64,000 bases of DNA from JAIVJG01 sp964236735 (GTDB lineage: Bacteria; Acidobacteriota; Blastocatellia; Pyrinomonadales; Pyrinomonadaceae): the NCBI GenBank assembly GCA_964236735.1, contig CAXSFM010000001.1:434001-498000 (forward strand). The letters run 5' to 3'. The position numbers and the translations under genes were made by a program. Positions within the stretch are counted from its first letter, which is position 1. Every line of letters begins with the position of its first letter. The notes beneath the pieces are model-generated. The model was not told the DNA's origin. It worked only from the letters and a program-made list of their open reading frames with translations, and made no database searches. Shown here in pieces: positions 53,512 through 61,734 of the stretch.

Positions 53512-53731
53512 GGCCTTCCTGCCCGTTGCTGCGGCGCGTCGTGTTCACAAGAAACCAGTTGCGGAGATGTCGCACGGGATGGCGCTGATTATCTTTGGAG
53601 TGTGAGTGAGGCGTCAGGAGGCGAGTGACAGTTCGGCTTCGTACTAAAGCGGTCGCCTGCGCGCGTGTCAGGCTTCGCGTCGAGTGTGGGCGATACGACG
53701 CGCGTCTGTGGAAACACACAGTGGCGAAAGC

Positions 53732-53817
53732 AAATGATGAATGCGGAATGATGAGTGATGAATAGAATGCAGATGCTTTTTCTTCATTCATCATTCCGCA
53801 TTCCGCATTCATCATTT
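53732..53817. repeat. Inverted word-repeat element upstream of the envelope cluster
   Basis: Perfect 19-base arms (53732-53750 and 53799-53817), built from ATGATGA / ATGCGGA words. They flank a loop of 48 bases that also contains partial copies. The region 53512-53820 (309 bases) holds no gene; it separates the envelope cluster from the CoA-binding protein gene, both on the minus strand, so the element lies downstream of the latter and may act as a transcriptional boundary. Confidence 0.75.
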
Positions 53818-53820
53818 AAT

Positions 53821-54255
53821 TCACATGTATCGGTGCTCGACCATCAGGCAGCGATCCTGCACGACCTTGATGCCGGCCTGCGCGAATTTTTCAGCGGCTT
53901 CAGGGTGACGGATGCCTGATTGGAACCAGACGGCTTTCGGCTTCTTCGCCAGTATGTCCTCGACGTGCGCGGCGATGTCCTGCGGGCGTCGGAATACGTC
54001 CACGAGGTCAATCTCGCCCGGCACATCCACCAGCTTGCGATAGACGGGCTGGCCGAGAATCACTTTCACGTCCGGGTAATAGACGGGCACGGGGATGACT
54101 TCAAGCCCGGCGGAGACGAGATACTGCGCGACGTAGAAAGCGGGTTGCGAGGATTGCTCTTCGGTCTTGATACCGAGCACGGCGATGCGTCGCGTCCGCG
54201 CGAGAAGTTCACGAATGCCGCTCGCGTCTTCGATCAAATTATCCTGCCAGTTCAT
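53821..54255 (-). CDS. CoA-binding domain protein (YccU-like)
   Basis: 144-residue stand-alone Rossmann-type CoA-binding domain, related to the first domain of succinyl-CoA synthetase. The fold is recognised by RRIAVLGIKTEEQSSQPAFY, YLVSAGLEVIPVPVYYPD, ILGQPVYRKLVDVPGEIDLV, VDVFRRPQDI and KAVWFQSGIRHPEAAEKFAQ, with RCLMVEHRY at the end. The conserved Cys in RCLMVEH is typical. Such proteins are small, cytoplasmic and of unclear physiological role. ATG 54255 is preferred, with AAGGTGG about seven bases upstream; GTG 54267 is the alternative. It lies downstream of the tyrosine recombinase gene on the same strand. Confidence 0.88.
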   Translation of the reverse strand: MNWQDNLIEDASGIRELLARTRRIAVLGIKTEEQSSQPAFYVAQYLVSAGLEVIPVPVYYPDVKVILGQPVYRKLVDVPGEIDLVDVFRRPQDIAAHVEDILAKKPKAVWFQSGIRHPEAAEKFAQAGIKVVQDRCLMVEHRYM

Positions 54256-54436
54256 CTCTTGTTCCACCTTTTGAAAATTTCATCGAGCTTACGATTCAAC
54301 CTGACGATAGTATGTCGGACGTATTGTCGCCGATGCCGCCATCTTCTTTCACGCGCTCAAATTTGCGGTCGGCAGAAATTTCGGCGCGCGGCGTAGATGC
54401 GTCGCCTGCTCGTAGGCCAATTTGGCGCGCATGGTT

Positions 54437-55363
54437 TCATTGCTCTGCTTCCTCCAAAATTTGTGTGCCAGCTTCGCCGTGCGCGCGTGGATGGCAGCGT
54501 TCGTAGGTGGCGCGCAAGCGTTCGTTGGTGACGTGCGTGTAAATTTGCGTCGTGCCGAGATCGGCGTGGCCGAGCATGGCCTGCACGGAGCGCGTGTCGG
54601 CTCCGTGCTCAAGCAAATGCGTGGCGAAACTGTGGCGCAGGACGTGCGGCGAGACCCCTTGGACTTTGGCATGGGCAGCGTGTTTTTTCAGAGATGCCCA
54701 GATGGTCTGGCGCGTGAGCGGCTGCCCGCCGCCGTTGATGAACAGGCGCGTACTCTCGCGCCCGGCGAGCAGCTTGTGCCGCGCCGCACCCTGATATTCA
54801 CGCAGCCATTGCAGCGCGCTCCGACCGATGGGAACTTTGCGCTGTTTACTACCCTTTCCAGTGCAATCGAGCAAGCCCTGCTCGGCGTCAATCTGGCTCG
54901 TCGTGAGCGAGGCGAGTTCGGAGACACGCAGTCCCGTCGCGTAGAGCAATTCGATGATGGCGCGGTCGCGCACGCCTTCGGGAGTGTTGATGTCGGGCGC
55001 GTTGATGAGTTTTTCCATCTCCTCCTTCGTCAGGAAACGCGGAAGTTTCTGCGTCGGTTGCGGCGGGATGAGGTCAGCCGTCGGGTCGGATGTGATGTGC
55101 CCGTCGAGCAGTAGAAAGTGATAGAAGCCGCGCGCCGCGCTGATCGTGCGCGCCACCGAACGCCCGCCGAGACCGCCACGCGAGAGCGACATAATCCACT
55201 GCGACAATTCGCCCTTGTTCAACTCGCCAACGTCACGACTTTTCGACTCAGCCCACTTCCGCAATTTCTCAAGATCGCGCCGGTAACTTTCAAGCGAGTT
55301 CGCCGCCAGTCCCCGCTCGACCTGCATGTACGACATGTGTTCGCGAATCAAGTCTCTTGCCAT
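54437..55363 (-). CDS. Tyrosine recombinase, XerC/XerD type
   Basis: 308-residue site-specific recombinase, the size and layout of XerD used to resolve chromosome dimers at dif. The N-terminal SAM-like core-binding domain covers about 1-90 (YMQVERGLAANSLESYRRDL, LNKGELSQWIMSL). The catalytic domain has all active-site residues: Arg146 (ATGLRVSELA), Lys170 (CTGKGSKQRKVPIG), His240 and Arg243 (SPHVLRHSFATHLLEHGAD), His266 (MLGHADLGTT) and Tyr275 (TQIYTHV). GGAGG seven bases before ATG 55363 supports the start. No prophage or integrase cargo genes are next to it, so a housekeeping Xer role is more likely than a mobile integrase. Confidence 0.94.
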   Translation of the reverse strand: MARDLIREHMSYMQVERGLAANSLESYRRDLEKLRKWAESKSRDVGELNKGELSQWIMSLSRGGLGGRSVARTISAARGFYHFLLLDGHITSDPTADLIPPQPTQKLPRFLTKEEMEKLINAPDINTPEGVRDRAIIELLYATGLRVSELASLTTSQIDAEQGLLDCTGKGSKQRKVPIGRSALQWLREYQGAARHKLLAGRESTRLFINGGGQPLTRQTIWASLKKHAAHAKVQGVSPHVLRHSFATHLLEHGADTRSVQAMLGHADLGTTQIYTHVTNERLRATYERCHPRAHGEAGTQILEEAEQ

Positions 55364-55496
55364 CGTTGACCCTCCGGGCGAAGATGCTTACCCTACGCAC
55401 GGCGCGCAAATCGTTTTCTTGTGCGGCGGCGACATCTCGCGCGAATCTTAACACGTTCCAACAACACGCGAAGACACAGGCTCGTAAACTTAAAAT

Positions 55497-55919
55497 ATGA
55501 TGAAACGGACAGAGAGCGCAGGCGGCGTCGTGATGAACGCGCGCGGCGAAGTGTTGGTCGTCAGCCAGCACGGGACATCGTGGTCACTGCCGAAAGGCCA
55601 CATTGAAGATGGCGAAGATACGCTCACCGCCGCGCGCCGTGAAATTTACGAAGAGTCCGGCGTCAACCAGTTGGACTTCGTGAGAGAGTTAGGCAGCTAC
55701 GAACGCTTCCGCATCTCGCTCACAGGCGGCGAAGAACGCGCGGAACTCAAGACCATCCATCTCTTCCTCTTCACGACCGGGCAGGATGAACTGAAACCTG
55801 TTGACCCGGAAAACCCCGTCGCCATCTGGGTCGAGAAAGAAGCGGTCACGGAGTTGCTGACGCACGAGAAAGACAAGGAGTTCTACTTAAGTTTCCTGAA
55901 GCAGTTTCAGACTGATTGA
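55497..55919 (+). CDS. NUDIX hydrolase
   Basis: 140-residue single-domain phosphohydrolase acting on nucleoside diphosphates linked to another moiety. The Nudix box matches the G-x5-E-x7-REUxEExGU rule: GHIEDGEDTLTAARREIYEE followed by SGV, at about residues 34-56. The N-terminus (SAGGVVMNARGEVLVVSQHG, SWSLPKGHIEDG) is of the MutT/diadenosine-polyphosphate type. The substrate (Ap4A, oxidised nucleotides or a sugar nucleotide) cannot be read off. It is transcribed divergently from the recombinase gene at 55363, and nothing in the short gap suggests specific control. Confidence 0.92.
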   Translation: MMKRTESAGGVVMNARGEVLVVSQHGTSWSLPKGHIEDGEDTLTAARREIYEESGVNQLDFVRELGSYERFRISLTGGEERAELKTIHLFLFTTGQDELKPVDPENPVAIWVEKEAVTELLTHEKDKEFYLSFLKQFQTD

Positions 55920-55989
55920 GACTCTGCCACGGGAGCGCATGTATCCCTGCCGCGCATACGCGCGGACTCAGCGCGAAAAGATGTCGGGA

Positions 55990-56370
55990 TTATTGAAGTT
56001 GCTTCAGACTAAGACGAACATCCCGGATGATTGGACGACTGAGAATTTTCATCACAGGGACAATAATTAGAAGTGGCACCACAAGCATTGCTAACAACAT
56101 GGAAGCCTTATAAAAGCCATCTGATGGAACATCACTCCAAACTTTAAGGCGTGTGTTGTCAGATTTTTGTTCGACAAGAATGAAAGCCCCGCAGAACCAG
56201 TTCTTTTTTACGACAACGACAGTGTGATAACCGTGTAAAAGAATCTGTCTGTTCGTTTGTCGTCTGGGAGCGCTGTAAACCTCATACTTATCTTGAAATT
56301 CTTTCCCGAGAAAATCGTTTAGTTGAGAAGTATCAAGAGCGGGATTGTGTCGAATTTGAATTGTTGCCAT
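55990..56370 (-). CDS. Small membrane protein of unknown function in an AT-richer stretch
   Basis: 126 residues. The N-terminal soluble half (MATIQIRHNPALDTSQLNDF, LGKEFQDKYEVYSAPRRQTN) is followed by a beta-like strand (TVVVVKKNWFCGAFILVEQ) and a C-terminal membrane helix (about 93-112, LLAMLVVPLLIIVPVMKIL). No family is recognised. Codons and bases are noticeably richer in A/T than in the flanking genes (for example AAA and ATT where neighbours use GCG and CGC), as is the 175-base gap that follows, which could indicate recent acquisition or relaxed selection. The reading frame is complete with normal ends. Role unknown. Confidence 0.6.
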   Translation of the reverse strand: MATIQIRHNPALDTSQLNDFLGKEFQDKYEVYSAPRRQTNRQILLHGYHTVVVVKKNWFCGAFILVEQKSDNTRLKVWSDVPSDGFYKASMLLAMLVVPLLIIVPVMKILSRPIIRDVRLSLKQLQ

Positions 56371-56545
56371 TGAATGCCTCCGTCAGTTCAACCTCGCAGC
56401 ATCAATTTCCACGCATTAAACGTCATCTTCATTTTATGTGTCTTGACCACAACGCGCCTAACCGTTGTCTTGCTGAAACATCAGGCAAAGATACGCAATG
56501 TAAGTATCCCAAGCCGCACCTTCACACGAAGCACACTCGACATAT

Positions 56546-58117
56546 CTAATGCGACGGCGCTTTTGTTTTTCTCTCCGCGCGTGCTTTGGCGACTAACTCT
56601 TTGACTTCCGCAAACAGCGTCGGCGCGTGATAGGGAATGCCGTCCTTGATCGTCCATTCGACGCCGCCCGTGTGAATTGTGCGCCCGTCGCGCACTACGT
56701 CCACGCCGGTCGGGTAGAGGATTTTGAGATTTTCGAGCGGGTTGCCGTTGACGACGATGAGGTCTGCCACATAGCCCTCGCGGACGCGCCCCAGACGGCT
56801 TTCCTGTCCGAGAATTTTCGCGTTGTTGCCGGTCGCGTGCTGAATCACCTGCAGAGGATGAAAGCCCGCTTCCTGATGCAACTCCAACTCGCGCAGCAAA
56901 CCGAAGCCGTACATCTGATAGATGAACCCGGCGTCCTCGCCCGCGCCGATCAGCCCGCCACGCGCGCCGAATTCTTTGACCGCCGCCATCCAGATGCGGT
57001 AGTTCTCTTTCCAGTAAGCCTCGTCGGTCGAAGTCCAACCGAGAAAGTACGAGCCGTGATTCGCCGGGTCTGGACGAAAGTAGGCTTCGAGCGCGGGATG
57101 CAAATAGTCCGCGAACCACGGCTGCGTCTGCGCGCGTTGCAGGTCGCGGCTGGCCTCGTAGATGTCGAGCGTCGGGTCCCAAGCGACGTGCGCCTCAACC
57201 ATCGCATCGAGCACTTTCGAGAGACGCTCCGGGTCGGCCTCACGCCAGAGATGTCCCGCGTAACGAAAGCGGTCAACCTCGTCGTTGTAATTGTATGACG
57301 GCGGAAAATTCTGCACGCCGGCGAGCGCGGCGTCCGGGATGCCGTACCAGTGCTCGATGCTCGTCGTGCCGTACTTGATGTCGTCCCAGGCGTTCGTCTC
57401 GGCGACGGCGGTGTGATGCGCGATGCGAAGTCCCTGCTTGTGCGCCTCGTCCCACGCGGCGGCCATGAGGTCGCGATCAATGCCGAAAAACTTCAGCCCG
57501 TCCGCGCCGAGTGCCTTCAACTCGCGGACGCGCGCGCGAGCTTCTTCGACGGTCTTCGGCGCGGGCGGCTCGTCGTAGCGCGCATAGACGAACAGGCGCG
57601 GCGCGATGATTTTTCCCTCGTTGCTTTGCGCGCGCAGGGCGAGCGTCCGGCGCGTGTCGCTCGCCACGTCGCGCACGGTCGTGATGCCGCAGGCCAGCCA
57701 GAGTTTGAATTGATACTCAAGCGGCTGAGGCACTCCGGCGCGCTCGTCCTGAACGTGGCCGTGCAGATTTATCAGGCCGGGCAAAACGTACTTGCCCGTC
57801 GCGTCAATTTCCGCGCCGCCGGCGGGACGCTTCGCCTCGCCGCTTTTGACGGCGACCGGATCGAGCGCGACGATCTCGACGATTTTGCCGCCTTCGATAA
57901 CGATGTCCTTCGGGCCGGAGGCGGGCGTCCCGTTGCCGTCAACGACGATGGCGTTGCGAATGATGAGACGACGATTGCGCTGGCCGTTCGTCACTGTCTC
58001 TTTCATTTGCTGCGCGAAGACGGACGACGCGAGCATGACACACACAAGCGCGACGGACACGAGCCTCGTCGTCAGGAACGTCGAACGGCGGCGGCGACAC
58101 GTTTGGAAAGTGGACAT
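56546..58117 (-). CDS. Secreted amidohydrolase family protein
   Basis: 523 residues from ATG 58117, behind AAGGAGAAG; a TTG precedes it by one codon. A signal peptide covers about residues 14-37 (LVSVALVCVMLASSVFAQ). The metal-dependent amidohydrolase barrel follows: IIRNAIVVDGNGTPASGPKD, YVLPGLINLHGHVQDERAGV (first zinc motif HGH), GITTVRDVASD, RIAHHTAVAE (metal His), GTTSIEHWYG, then the loop GLIGAGEDAGF with a zinc or substrate Asp. The protein ends with YVADLIVVNGNPLENLKIL. Close relatives are imidazolonepropionase-like exported amidohydrolases of unknown substrate. It is divergent from the protease-hydrolase fusion gene. Confidence 0.9.
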   Translation of the reverse strand: MSTFQTCRRRRSTFLTTRLVSVALVCVMLASSVFAQQMKETVTNGQRNRRLIIRNAIVVDGNGTPASGPKDIVIEGGKIVEIVALDPVAVKSGEAKRPAGGAEIDATGKYVLPGLINLHGHVQDERAGVPQPLEYQFKLWLACGITTVRDVASDTRRTLALRAQSNEGKIIAPRLFVYARYDEPPAPKTVEEARARVRELKALGADGLKFFGIDRDLMAAAWDEAHKQGLRIAHHTAVAETNAWDDIKYGTTSIEHWYGIPDAALAGVQNFPPSYNYNDEVDRFRYAGHLWREADPERLSKVLDAMVEAHVAWDPTLDIYEASRDLQRAQTQPWFADYLHPALEAYFRPDPANHGSYFLGWTSTDEAYWKENYRIWMAAVKEFGARGGLIGAGEDAGFIYQMYGFGLLRELELHQEAGFHPLQVIQHATGNNAKILGQESRLGRVREGYVADLIVVNGNPLENLKILYPTGVDVVRDGRTIHTGGVEWTIKDGIPYHAPTLFAEVKELVAKARAERKTKAPSH

Positions 58118-58239
58118 CAATGCTTCTCCTTGAAGGATGGGTTCGTGAAGTTAATTCTCATGTCCGTTGACTGTCAAGCAATGATTTGATGAAGGTTTGC
58201 GTGCGACGCACTGACACAATCGAACACGTCAACTTTTCA

Positions 58240-58269
58240 TTGACAGTCCGCCATCGCCACAGATATAAG
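58240..58269 (+). promoter_or_regulatory. Possible sigma-70-type promoter upstream of the protease/hydrolase fusion gene
   Basis: TTGACA (58240-58245) and TATAAG (58264-58269) with an 18-base spacer, about 95 bases before the ATG at 58364. No other clear promoter is visible in this divergent gap. Confidence 0.4.
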
Positions 58270-58363
58270 CCTTGACCGCATGGCGTTTGTCAGATGTCTC
58301 GCTGTCAAGGATTGATGACAGCGACGTTGTTTTCACTCACCCTCGCTCGATAAAGGAGCACTC

Positions 58364-60493
58364 ATGCCTTCCACACGCAAGCCGCAAAAGCGTTCGGCTT
58401 CGACTAAGACAAAGACCAGCAAAGTTCGTTCGCGCAAAGGCACGGTCGGACGTTCCGCGCCGAAGACGACGCGACCCGAAGCATCCGAGCGGCGCGAGAA
58501 AGAGGAAACTGTCACCGCCGCGCGACGCATCGGGCGCAGGCTCGACGCGCACCCCGACCGCATAGACATCCGCGACTGGTTTTACCAGCCGAGCCTCGCG
58601 CCGCTTCCTGACCGGCTCGTCAACATTGACGGCGTGCCGGAGATACTCGATCAGGGCGCGGAGGGCGCGTGTACGGGCTACGCGCTGGCGGCGGTCGTCA
58701 ACTTTCTGCTGCACGCGCGCAACATCGAGCGCAGAGTCAGCCCGCGTATGCTCTACGAGATGGCGCGACGCTACGACGAGTGGCCGCGCGAAGATTACGA
58801 AGGCTCGTCCGCGCGCGGCGCGATGAAGGGCTGGGTGCGCCACGGCGTCTGCGAGTTCAACTCCTGGCCGCCGACGCTGACCGGCGCGGAGCACCTCACG
58901 GTCGAGATCGGCCACGAGGCGCAGCGGACGCCCGGCGGCGCTTTCTACCGCGTGCAGCACCGCGAGATACGCGACATGCACGCCGCCTTGAACGAAGTCG
59001 GCATCCTCTACGCCACCATCATGGCGCACTCCGGTTGGATGAGTCCCGGCCCCGAAGAAATTCATCTCACGTATATCGAGCACGGCAACGTCCGCGAAAT
59101 TCAACTCCCGATTATCAAACGTCGCGGCGAGGCCGACGGCGGGCACGCCATCGCCGTCGTCGGCTACACGCACGAGGGTTTCATCATTCAAAATTCGTGG
59201 GGAGCTAACTGGGGGCTGCGCGGCTTCGCGCTTCTGCCTTATGAAGACTGGATGCTGCACGCGACGGACGTGTGGGCGGCGCAACTCGGCGTGCCGATTC
59301 ATCTGAGCCTCTGGTCAACGCCCGGCATGAGCGACACGACGGAAGGCCTGCAACAGGCGAGCCGCGCCGTGCCCTTGAGCGAGATAAGACCTTTCGTGAT
59401 GGACGTGGGCAACAACGGCGAGTTGTCGGACTCCGGCAATTACTGGACGACCGAAGATGACCTCAAACGTCTCTTCATGCAGACGATTCCAAGCATCTCC
59501 GACGGCTGGGCGAAGAAGCGTCTGCTGCTCTACCTGCACGGCGGGTTAAACGACGAGACTTCCGTCGCGCGGCGTATCATCGCCATGCGCGACGTGCTGC
59601 TGAAGAATGAAATCTACCCGCTCAATATCATGTGGGAGACGGGCATCGTCGAATCTCTGAACGACATGATTCGCGACCTCTTCACGGATCGAGATGAACG
59701 CTCCGGCGCGATCTCAGAATGGCTGAAGAAGGCGCGCGAGGGTGCGCTCGAAGCGCGCGACCTGACGTTTGAATTGACGGCGGCGGTTCCCGGCAGCGCG
59801 CTGTGGCACGAGATGAAAGAGAACGCGCGCCTCGCCTCTTACAACTCCGCGCGCAAGGGCGGGATGCAGCTTTTAATCAAACACGCGCAGTCCGCGCTCT
59901 CTCAATTGTCGCCGGCCAAAAGGAAGGAATGGGAAGTCCACGTCGTCGCGCACAGCGCGGGCAGCATCTTCGTCGCCTACGCGATGCGCCAGCTTGTCGG
60001 CTTGGGCGTGCATCTCAAGTCCGTACACTTGATGGCTCCGGCGATCACCGTCGAGTCGTTCAAGACAGAGATGCAGCCCTTCATCAAAGACGGCAGTTGC
60101 CCGCAGCCGACGCTCTACATCCTGAGCGACGTGGGCGAGCGCGACGACACAGTCGGGCCTTACGGCAAGTCGCTGCTCTATCTCGTCTCGAACGCCTTCG
60201 AGGGCGCGAAGGAGACGCCACTGCTCGGCATGGAGCGTTACGTCAGCGATCTCGGACAGACGACCGACCGCCATACGGATGCGGAGATGAATGCGCTGTT
60301 TAAGAAGAAGGTTGACGGGCTGCCGAGTTTGATTGTCGCGGGAAGCGACGGCGGCCCCTTGAGCACTTCGCGCAGCGAGACGCACGGCGGATTTGATAAC
60401 GACGAATGGACGCTCAACTCCATCCTCCGCCGCGTGCTCGGCGACGGTATTGAGCCGCCACGCATTTTCACGATGCGCGATTTGCAATACTAG
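58364..60493 (+). CDS. Papain-like (C1) protease fused to an alpha/beta-hydrolase
   Basis: 709 residues without a signal peptide. A Lys/Arg/Ser/Thr-rich segment (about 1-50) leads into a papain-fold domain (about 65-310). The catalytic elements are all there: Gln97 and Cys103 in DQGAEGACTGYALA, His261 in GGHAIAVVGYTHEGF and Asn277 in IQNSWGANWGLRG, matching the Cys-His-Asn order of family C1. A second domain (about 380-700) is an alpha/beta-hydrolase: LLLYLHGGLNDE (oxyanion, His392) and nucleophile elbow VVAHSAGSIFVAYAM (Ser531). A later PAITVESFKT and GERDDTVGPYG region would hold the acid residue. The two domains lie in one uninterrupted frame. A cytoplasmic, effector-like or defence role is possible, with no direct evidence. 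AGGAG upstream supports ATG 58364. Confidence 0.88.
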   Translation: MPSTRKPQKRSASTKTKTSKVRSRKGTVGRSAPKTTRPEASERREKEETVTAARRIGRRLDAHPDRIDIRDWFYQPSLAPLPDRLVNIDGVPEILDQGAEGACTGYALAAVVNFLLHARNIERRVSPRMLYEMARRYDEWPREDYEGSSARGAMKGWVRHGVCEFNSWPPTLTGAEHLTVEIGHEAQRTPGGAFYRVQHREIRDMHAALNEVGILYATIMAHSGWMSPGPEEIHLTYIEHGNVREIQLPIIKRRGEADGGHAIAVVGYTHEGFIIQNSWGANWGLRGFALLPYEDWMLHATDVWAAQLGVPIHLSLWSTPGMSDTTEGLQQASRAVPLSEIRPFVMDVGNNGELSDSGNYWTTEDDLKRLFMQTIPSISDGWAKKRLLLYLHGGLNDETSVARRIIAMRDVLLKNEIYPLNIMWETGIVESLNDMIRDLFTDRDERSGAISEWLKKAREGALEARDLTFELTAAVPGSALWHEMKENARLASYNSARKGGMQLLIKHAQSALSQLSPAKRKEWEVHVVAHSAGSIFVAYAMRQLVGLGVHLKSVHLMAPAITVESFKTEMQPFIKDGSCPQPTLYILSDVGERDDTVGPYGKSLLYLVSNAFEGAKETPLLGMERYVSDLGQTTDRHTDAEMNALFKKKVDGLPSLIVAGSDGGPLSTSRSETHGGFDNDEWTLNSILRRVLGDGIEPPRIFTMRDLQY

Positions 60494-60543
60494 ACACGCG
60501 CCGAACTGTAGAACTAAACAGGCACGCCACTGGCAACCGGCGT

Positions 60544-61659
60544 TTATTTGCCTTTAACTTTCTTCGGCAGTTCGTCAAGCGACTCGACCTTCAACAGACC
60601 GCGCTCGTTGAAGTGCGTCCTGAAGCGAAAATCCTTCGACTGTCCATCAACGTCCGCTTTGACGATGAAGGTTCGCGTGTCGCCGCGACCTTCGACGCGA
60701 AGCGGCAAATGTCCATCGAGGTCTGTGCTGCGATAAGCGGTGTAATGCTCCTGCCTGTCTTTGTCGTAGCCGAGCACGTAGATGCGGTCGAAGTCCGGCC
60801 TGTCGGGGGCGTTTTTGTCGCCCAGACTGCTCTTCTCCAAAATCACCCAACTGCCGGGGCGCGTGTCCTTCGCCGCGTCTTTATCTTTCGCGACTGACTG
60901 CGCCGTGTCTTCGTCGTCCCCATCGAGCCTCTGCCACGCGACGAACTCGCGCCCCGTGCGATAAAAAATAATGTCGCTCGGCACTTTCAATTCGACTTGT
61001 TTGCCCAACACCCAACCGGCGGGAGCGGGCGAGACCGCGTGCGGCAGCCGCACCTTGTACCACAGCTCCGTGTCTTCTTCCGGCTCCTTCGGCTCGTCGC
61101 TAACGTGCCTGCGTTTTTGCGCGCCCGACTCCGCCGCGCCCGCCTTCGGCGCATCGTCGCTGACCGTCTCTTCCGCAGTCTTCGGTTTCGGCAGACGCTT
61201 CCACGAAATGATGTCGAAGACCGCGCCGCTCTCAAGCCTGATTAAAATGTTGTCGTCGCGCGTGCGGTCGGGCGAGAGGCGGACGTTCGTGCTCGCGCGC
61301 AACTGGCCGGAAGCCTGCGACGGCGTGCCCTCGTCTTCCTTCGCCAGCTGGCGCGAACGCTCGGCCATCTCCTGCGACATCATGTTACGCGCTTCGATCC
61401 AACCTTCGGTTTCCTCAGGGTCTTTCGCGCGCACGCGCAGCCAACGCTCGTTGGTGTCCGGCATCGTCAAAGAGTCGAGTATTTCCAACTCGTCGCCGCG
61501 CACGACCTCTTTCAAGTCGGCGGCCACGACCGCCGACGAGCTACGCACCTGCGCGCGTAGAGCGATGACCACGCCGACTTCTTCTTTCCCCGCGAGCGTG
61601 CTGCACCCGCTCACAAAGACCAACAGTATGAGTAAGAAATACAATGTGAATTTCTTCAT
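60544..61659 (-). CDS. SH3-domain lipoprotein
   Basis: 371 residues from ATG 61659. A start at 61698 adds 13 residues before the signal. The signal ends in a lipobox (LLVFVSGC, cleavage before Cys18), so the mature protein is anchored in a membrane. Two SH3-type beta regions follow: one (about 35-95) with LRAQVRSSSAVVAADLKEVV and RWLRVRAKDPEETEGWIEAR, and a second (about 115-250) starting LRASTNVRLSPDRTRDDNIL with a long acidic insertion, ending in PAGWVLGKQVELKVP. The C-terminal beta-rich part (about 250-370) is unassigned. Bacterial SH3b domains usually bind peptidoglycan or peptides. It is convergent with the papain/hydrolase gene and separated from the M61-like gene by 75 bases on the same strand. 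Confidence 0.82.
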   Translation of the reverse strand: MKKFTLYFLLILLVFVSGCSTLAGKEEVGVVIALRAQVRSSSAVVAADLKEVVRGDELEILDSLTMPDTNERWLRVRAKDPEETEGWIEARNMMSQEMAERSRQLAKEDEGTPSQASGQLRASTNVRLSPDRTRDDNILIRLESGAVFDIISWKRLPKPKTAEETVSDDAPKAGAAESGAQKRRHVSDEPKEPEEDTELWYKVRLPHAVSPAPAGWVLGKQVELKVPSDIIFYRTGREFVAWQRLDGDDEDTAQSVAKDKDAAKDTRPGSWVILEKSSLGDKNAPDRPDFDRIYVLGYDKDRQEHYTAYRSTDLDGHLPLRVEGRGDTRTFIVKADVDGQSKDFRFRTHFNERGLLKVESLDELPKKVKGK

Positions 61660-61734
61660 CGTGACGGCAATGCCTTTGATTAGTCTGACATTCGACATGA
61701 AATTTTTGATGATCTGCGTTTCGTTTGTTGACGC

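Noticed and set aside
54437..55363. Tyrosine recombinase considered as a phage or island integrase
   Set aside because: XerD-like length and motifs, with no tRNA, attachment repeats or phage genes nearby.
58337..59302. 321-codon minus-strand open frame opposite the papain-like domain
   Set aside because: The plus strand encodes the full C1 catalytic set; the antisense frame has no recognisable sequence.
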